From NCBI GenBank assembly GCA_002304445.1, contig NEVA01000010.1, positions 1 to 64,000 on the forward strand: a stretch of DNA of 64,000 nucleotides. Direction: 5' to 3'. A program made the position numbers and the translations under genes. Shown here piece after piece: positions 61,413 to 64,000 of the stretch. Below the pieces are notes generated by a model. The model did no database searches, was not told the origin of the DNA, and saw only the letters and a list, made by a program, of their open reading frames with translations. How positions within the stretch are numbered: position 1 is the first letter of the stretch; every line of letters begins with the position of its first letter. Source of the DNA: Opitutia bacterium Tous-C4FEB (lineage in GTDB: Bacteria; Verrucomicrobiota; Verrucomicrobiia; Opitutales; Opitutaceae).

Positions 61413-61558
61413 CAGTCGTCGGGCACTCGTCCGTCCGCCAGCGTTTACCGGTCCGCCCGAAGCGCGCTGGTATCCTCGCGCCCTGTGCTCCGGGGCGCGA
61501 TGTTGTCCTCAGCGTCCCGTTGCTTGAGCTTCGACGTTTTCTCATCGAGTTAATCCAG

Positions 61559-63628
61559 ATGCCTACCGCCAATCCGCTCCTTGTCCCCAGCCCGCTTCCG
61601 TTGGGCTATCCCCCGTTTGATCGCATCAAGGACGAGCATTTCGCGCCCGCCTTCGATCTCGGCATGGCCGAGCAACTCACCGAGGTAGCCGCCATTACAG
61701 GCCACCCCGAGCCCGCCACGTTTGAAAACACCATCCTCGCCCTCGAGCGCTCCGGCCAACTCCTCGGCCGCGTCAGCCGCGTTTTCTCCAACCTCAACGG
61801 CTGCCACACCAATCCCACGCTCCAAGCCGTCGAAAAGTCCTTTGCCCCCAAACTCGCGGCGCACCGCGACTCGATTTTGCTCAACGCCGCGCTCTTCACC
61901 CGCATCGCGGCGCTCCACGCGCTCCGCGCGTCCCTTGCCCTCGACCCGGAATCGGATCGGCTGATCGATGAAACTTACAAATCATTCGTCCGCGCCGGCG
62001 CCCGGCTCTCCGGTGCCGACCAGGAAAAACTCAGGGCGCTCAACGCCGCGATCGCCACCGCCGAAACCGCGTTTTCCCAAAACGTCCTGAAAGAGCGCAC
62101 GGCTTCAACCGTCACGTTTGCTGACCGGGCCGAGCTCGCCGGATTCTCCGACTCCGAAATCAGCGCCGCCGCCGAACTCGCCCGCTCGCTCGGTCACGTC
62201 GGTCAGTTCGCAGTCGCGATCGTCAACACCACCGGCCAACCGCCGCTCGCGAGTCTGACGCACCGCCCCACCCGCGAACGGATCTCCCGCGCGTCTTTGG
62301 CCCGGGGCAGCCGCGGCGGCGAATTCGACAACCGCGCCCACGTCAGCGCTCTCGCCCGCCTTCGCGCTGAGCGGGCCGCGTTGCTCGGCTACGCCACGCA
62401 TGCCGACTACGTATTGGAAGAGCAGACGGCGAAAAACGTCGCCGCCGCCGCGGCCTTCCTCGCTCGGCTCGCCCCGCCCGCCGTCGCCAACGCCCGACGC
62501 GAAGCAGCCGAGATTCAGCAGATGATCGACGCCGAGTTCCACGGCCGAGCCGACCGTTTCGACGTCGCGGCATGGGACTGGGCGCTCTACTCCGAGCGAG
62601 TCCGCACCGCGCGCTTCGCCTTCGACGAATCGCAGGTGAAACCCTACTTCGAGCTCAACCGCGTCCTCGTCGATGGACTCTACTTTTCCGCCACAAAGCT
62701 CTTCGGCATCTCGTTCGTCGAGCGGCACGATCTTCCCGTCTATGAGCCGTCCGTCCGGGTGTTCGACGTGCTCGAGGCAGACGGCTCGCCGCTCGCGTTG
62801 TTCGTCTTCGACCCTTACGCCCGCCCGTCGAAAAACGGCGGCGCGTGGATGAACGAATACGAATCCCAATCACGCTTGCTGGGCACCCGCCCCGTCATCG
62901 GCAATCACCTCAACATCCCGCGCCCGCCGGCGGGCGAACCCACGTTGCTTACCTTCGACGAGGTCAGAACCTTGTTTCACGAATTTGGCCACGCCCTCCA
63001 CGGCATCTTCTCCGCCGTGAATTACCCCCGGTTTTCCGGCACCAACGTCCCCAGCGATTTTGTCGAGTTCCCCTCGCAGGTCATCGAGACGTGGGCCGTT
63101 TGGCCCGAGGTGCTCCGAAATTACGCGAAACATCATCGCTCCGAAGAACCGATTCCCACCGAACTTCTCGCCAAGGTGCTCGAGGCGCGGAAATTCAACC
63201 AAGGCCACGCCACCACCGAGTACCTTGCCGCCGCTTTGCTCGATCTCGCTTGGCACGGTCTGAAGCCCGACGAAGTGCCCCACGCCGATGACGTGACCGC
63301 GTTCGAAGCCGCCGCCCTCAAGCGAGTCGGTCTCGATTTCGCCCCCGTGCCGCCCCGTTATCGGTCCACCTATTTTTCCCATGTCTTCGGCGGCGGTTAC
63401 TCCGCCAGTTACTATTCCTACATCTGGGCTGAGGTCCTCGACGCCGTCGCCGTCGATTGGTTCAAACAACATGGCGGTCTCAGCCGGGCCAACGGTGAAC
63501 GTCTCCGGGAATTCATCCTCGCCCGCGGCGGTACGAGCGACGCCCTCGGTCTCTTCCGCGACTTCATCGGCGGCGAACCCGCGATTGAACCCCTGCTCGA
63601 ACGTCGCGGCCTCACCACCACCCCCTGA
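61559..63628 (+). CDS. M3-family peptidyl-dipeptidase / oligopeptidase
   Basis: A 689-residue zinc peptidase of the M3 family (Dcp/OpdA type). The zinc site is FHEFGHALHGIFS near residue 480, with the third-ligand region VEFPSQVIETWAVWP about 27 residues later. The substrate-binding segment FSHVFGGGYSASYYSYIWAEVL lies near 604-625. The N-terminus has the helical lid (PLPLGYPPFDRIKDEHFAPAF), where the family also starts. No signal peptide is seen, so it is cytoplasmic. It degrades short peptides. ATG 61559 is clear. Confidence 0.94.
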   Translation: MPTANPLLVPSPLPLGYPPFDRIKDEHFAPAFDLGMAEQLTEVAAITGHPEPATFENTILALERSGQLLGRVSRVFSNLNGCHTNPTLQAVEKSFAPKLAAHRDSILLNAALFTRIAALHALRASLALDPESDRLIDETYKSFVRAGARLSGADQEKLRALNAAIATAETAFSQNVLKERTASTVTFADRAELAGFSDSEISAAAELARSLGHVGQFAVAIVNTTGQPPLASLTHRPTRERISRASLARGSRGGEFDNRAHVSALARLRAERAALLGYATHADYVLEEQTAKNVAAAAAFLARLAPPAVANARREAAEIQQMIDAEFHGRADRFDVAAWDWALYSERVRTARFAFDESQVKPYFELNRVLVDGLYFSATKLFGISFVERHDLPVYEPSVRVFDVLEADGSPLALFVFDPYARPSKNGGAWMNEYESQSRLLGTRPVIGNHLNIPRPPAGEPTLLTFDEVRTLFHEFGHALHGIFSAVNYPRFSGTNVPSDFVEFPSQVIETWAVWPEVLRNYAKHHRSEEPIPTELLAKVLEARKFNQGHATTEYLAAALLDLAWHGLKPDEVPHADDVTAFEAAALKRVGLDFAPVPPRYRSTYFSHVFGGGYSASYYSYIWAEVLDAVAVDWFKQHGGLSRANGERLREFILARGGTSDALGLFRDFIGGEPAIEPLLERRGLTTTP

Positions 63629-63743
63629 TCCACTTTTCGCGTAATTTTTCGCCGCTACGACATCGGGGGCTTTGAGGCCAGTCAGTAAGGGTAACAACTA
63701 TCCAACACCAACGGCTCACGCTCCAATCGCCGCTCCGTCTGCA

Positions 63744-64000
63744 GCGCTCAAACCGCGACGCATCCCCTACGCCGATGACCATGCGGGAGCAGCTACGCCC
63801 CGTAGCCCAGACGTCGCTCTCGTGATAAGGGCGCCACATCGAATGTCGCGTCGATGGCCGCCAAGCTTACGAGCGCCTCGCGGCCGCGCCGGCCAACTTC
63901 GACGCGTTCATCACCGACCATCACCAGCCCAACCGGAACGGGCTCGAGTTTCTGGGCTCCCCTCGCCGCAGTCTTTCTTTTCTCGGGAAGATCGTGGTTT
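63744..64000 (+). pseudogene. Decayed response-regulator receiver domain (runs off right edge)
   Basis: One frame from about 63744 reads ALKPRRIPYADDHAGA, resembling the receiver start with its acidic pair. After an interrupting region with stops at 63823-63828, the next frame reads CRVDGRQAYERLAAAP and FDAFITDHHQPNRNGLEF to the edge. That resembles the phospho-acceptor block (xxTDHxMPxxNGLEL). The order is right but the frames differ, so the gene is a frameshifted relic of a receiver domain. Confidence 0.55.

Noticed and set aside
1-64000. CRISPR arrays, rRNA genes, replication origin, known riboswitches
   Set aside because: No regularly spaced direct repeats, rRNA signatures, clustered DnaA-box-like sites or recognisable riboswitch cores were seen on either strand.

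Overview
The window looks like a chromosomal segment of a Gram-negative Verrucomicrobiota bacterium, most likely of the Opitutales/Opitutaceae. This rests on recognition, not on a database search. The clues are high GC, lipid A genes (lpxB, lpxK), a lipoprotein-export operon, a TonB-dependent receptor with a SNIKR-type plug entry, bS21, adjacent RNase HII and HIII genes, and a secreted protein with an Ig-like domain plus a duplicated surface domain. There is no rRNA, CRISPR array or intact prophage. Genes are densely packed on both strands, often with 4-8 bp stop/start overlaps and frequent GTG or TTG starts.

Left edge (1-1.9 kb): the start of a membrane protein, then a decayed phage-type gene beside tRNA-Gly(GCC), probably the scar of an integrated element. 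1.9-12.6 kb: a sigma-54 response regulator, a DNA alkylation repair protein, a nucleoside-type MFS permease, a cysteine-cluster protein, an ABC exporter, and a TonB receptor with a secreted companion. 12.7-19.3 kb: pgi, a coiled-coil protein, a tiny lipoprotein, rsmI, a Ppx/GppA phosphatase and a NAGPA-type secreted protein. 19.3-24.9 kb: a pseudouridine synthase coupled to an adenosine deaminase-like gene, an M29 aminopeptidase, lpxK and a class V aminotransferase. 25.0-25.4 kb: a frameshifted IS1595/ISXO2-like transposase relic.

25.5-36.7 kb: an alpha/beta hydrolase, a coupled pair of RNA-modification genes (RluA-like and DTW), an exported nucleosidase, an ECF sigma/membrane protein/Spy-like operon, a histidine kinase, rnhB, rnhC, mutY, a sugar isomerase-like gene broken by an early stop, and rpsU with its terminator. 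36.8-49.9 kb: dnaE, two methyltransferase genes, a GDSL autotransporter, hemA, lpxB, and a divergent condensation-domain/cytochrome P450 pair. 49.9-58.3 kb: the lysS-lolC-lolD-Gfo/Idh operon, a Tat-exported oxidoreductase, purine nucleoside phosphorylase, lipB and lipA. 58.4-64 kb: a secreted protein with five 26-residue repeats, a RelBE/ParDE-like toxin-antitoxin pair, a double-redoxin exported protein, an M3 peptidase and a decayed receiver domain.

Functional themes are envelope building (LpxB, LpxK, Lol, TonB receptor, autotransporter), purine salvage (permease, deaminase, phosphorylase, nucleosidase), nucleic-acid maintenance (DnaE, MutY, RNases H, alkylation repair), RNA modification, and lipoate synthesis. 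No obvious new multi-gene defence or mobile system was seen. The items most worth checking are the 26-residue repeat protein, the condensation/P450 pair, the stop-interrupted isomerase, the switch-like inverted repeats at 42.4-42.5 kb and the hairpin abutting the ppx start.
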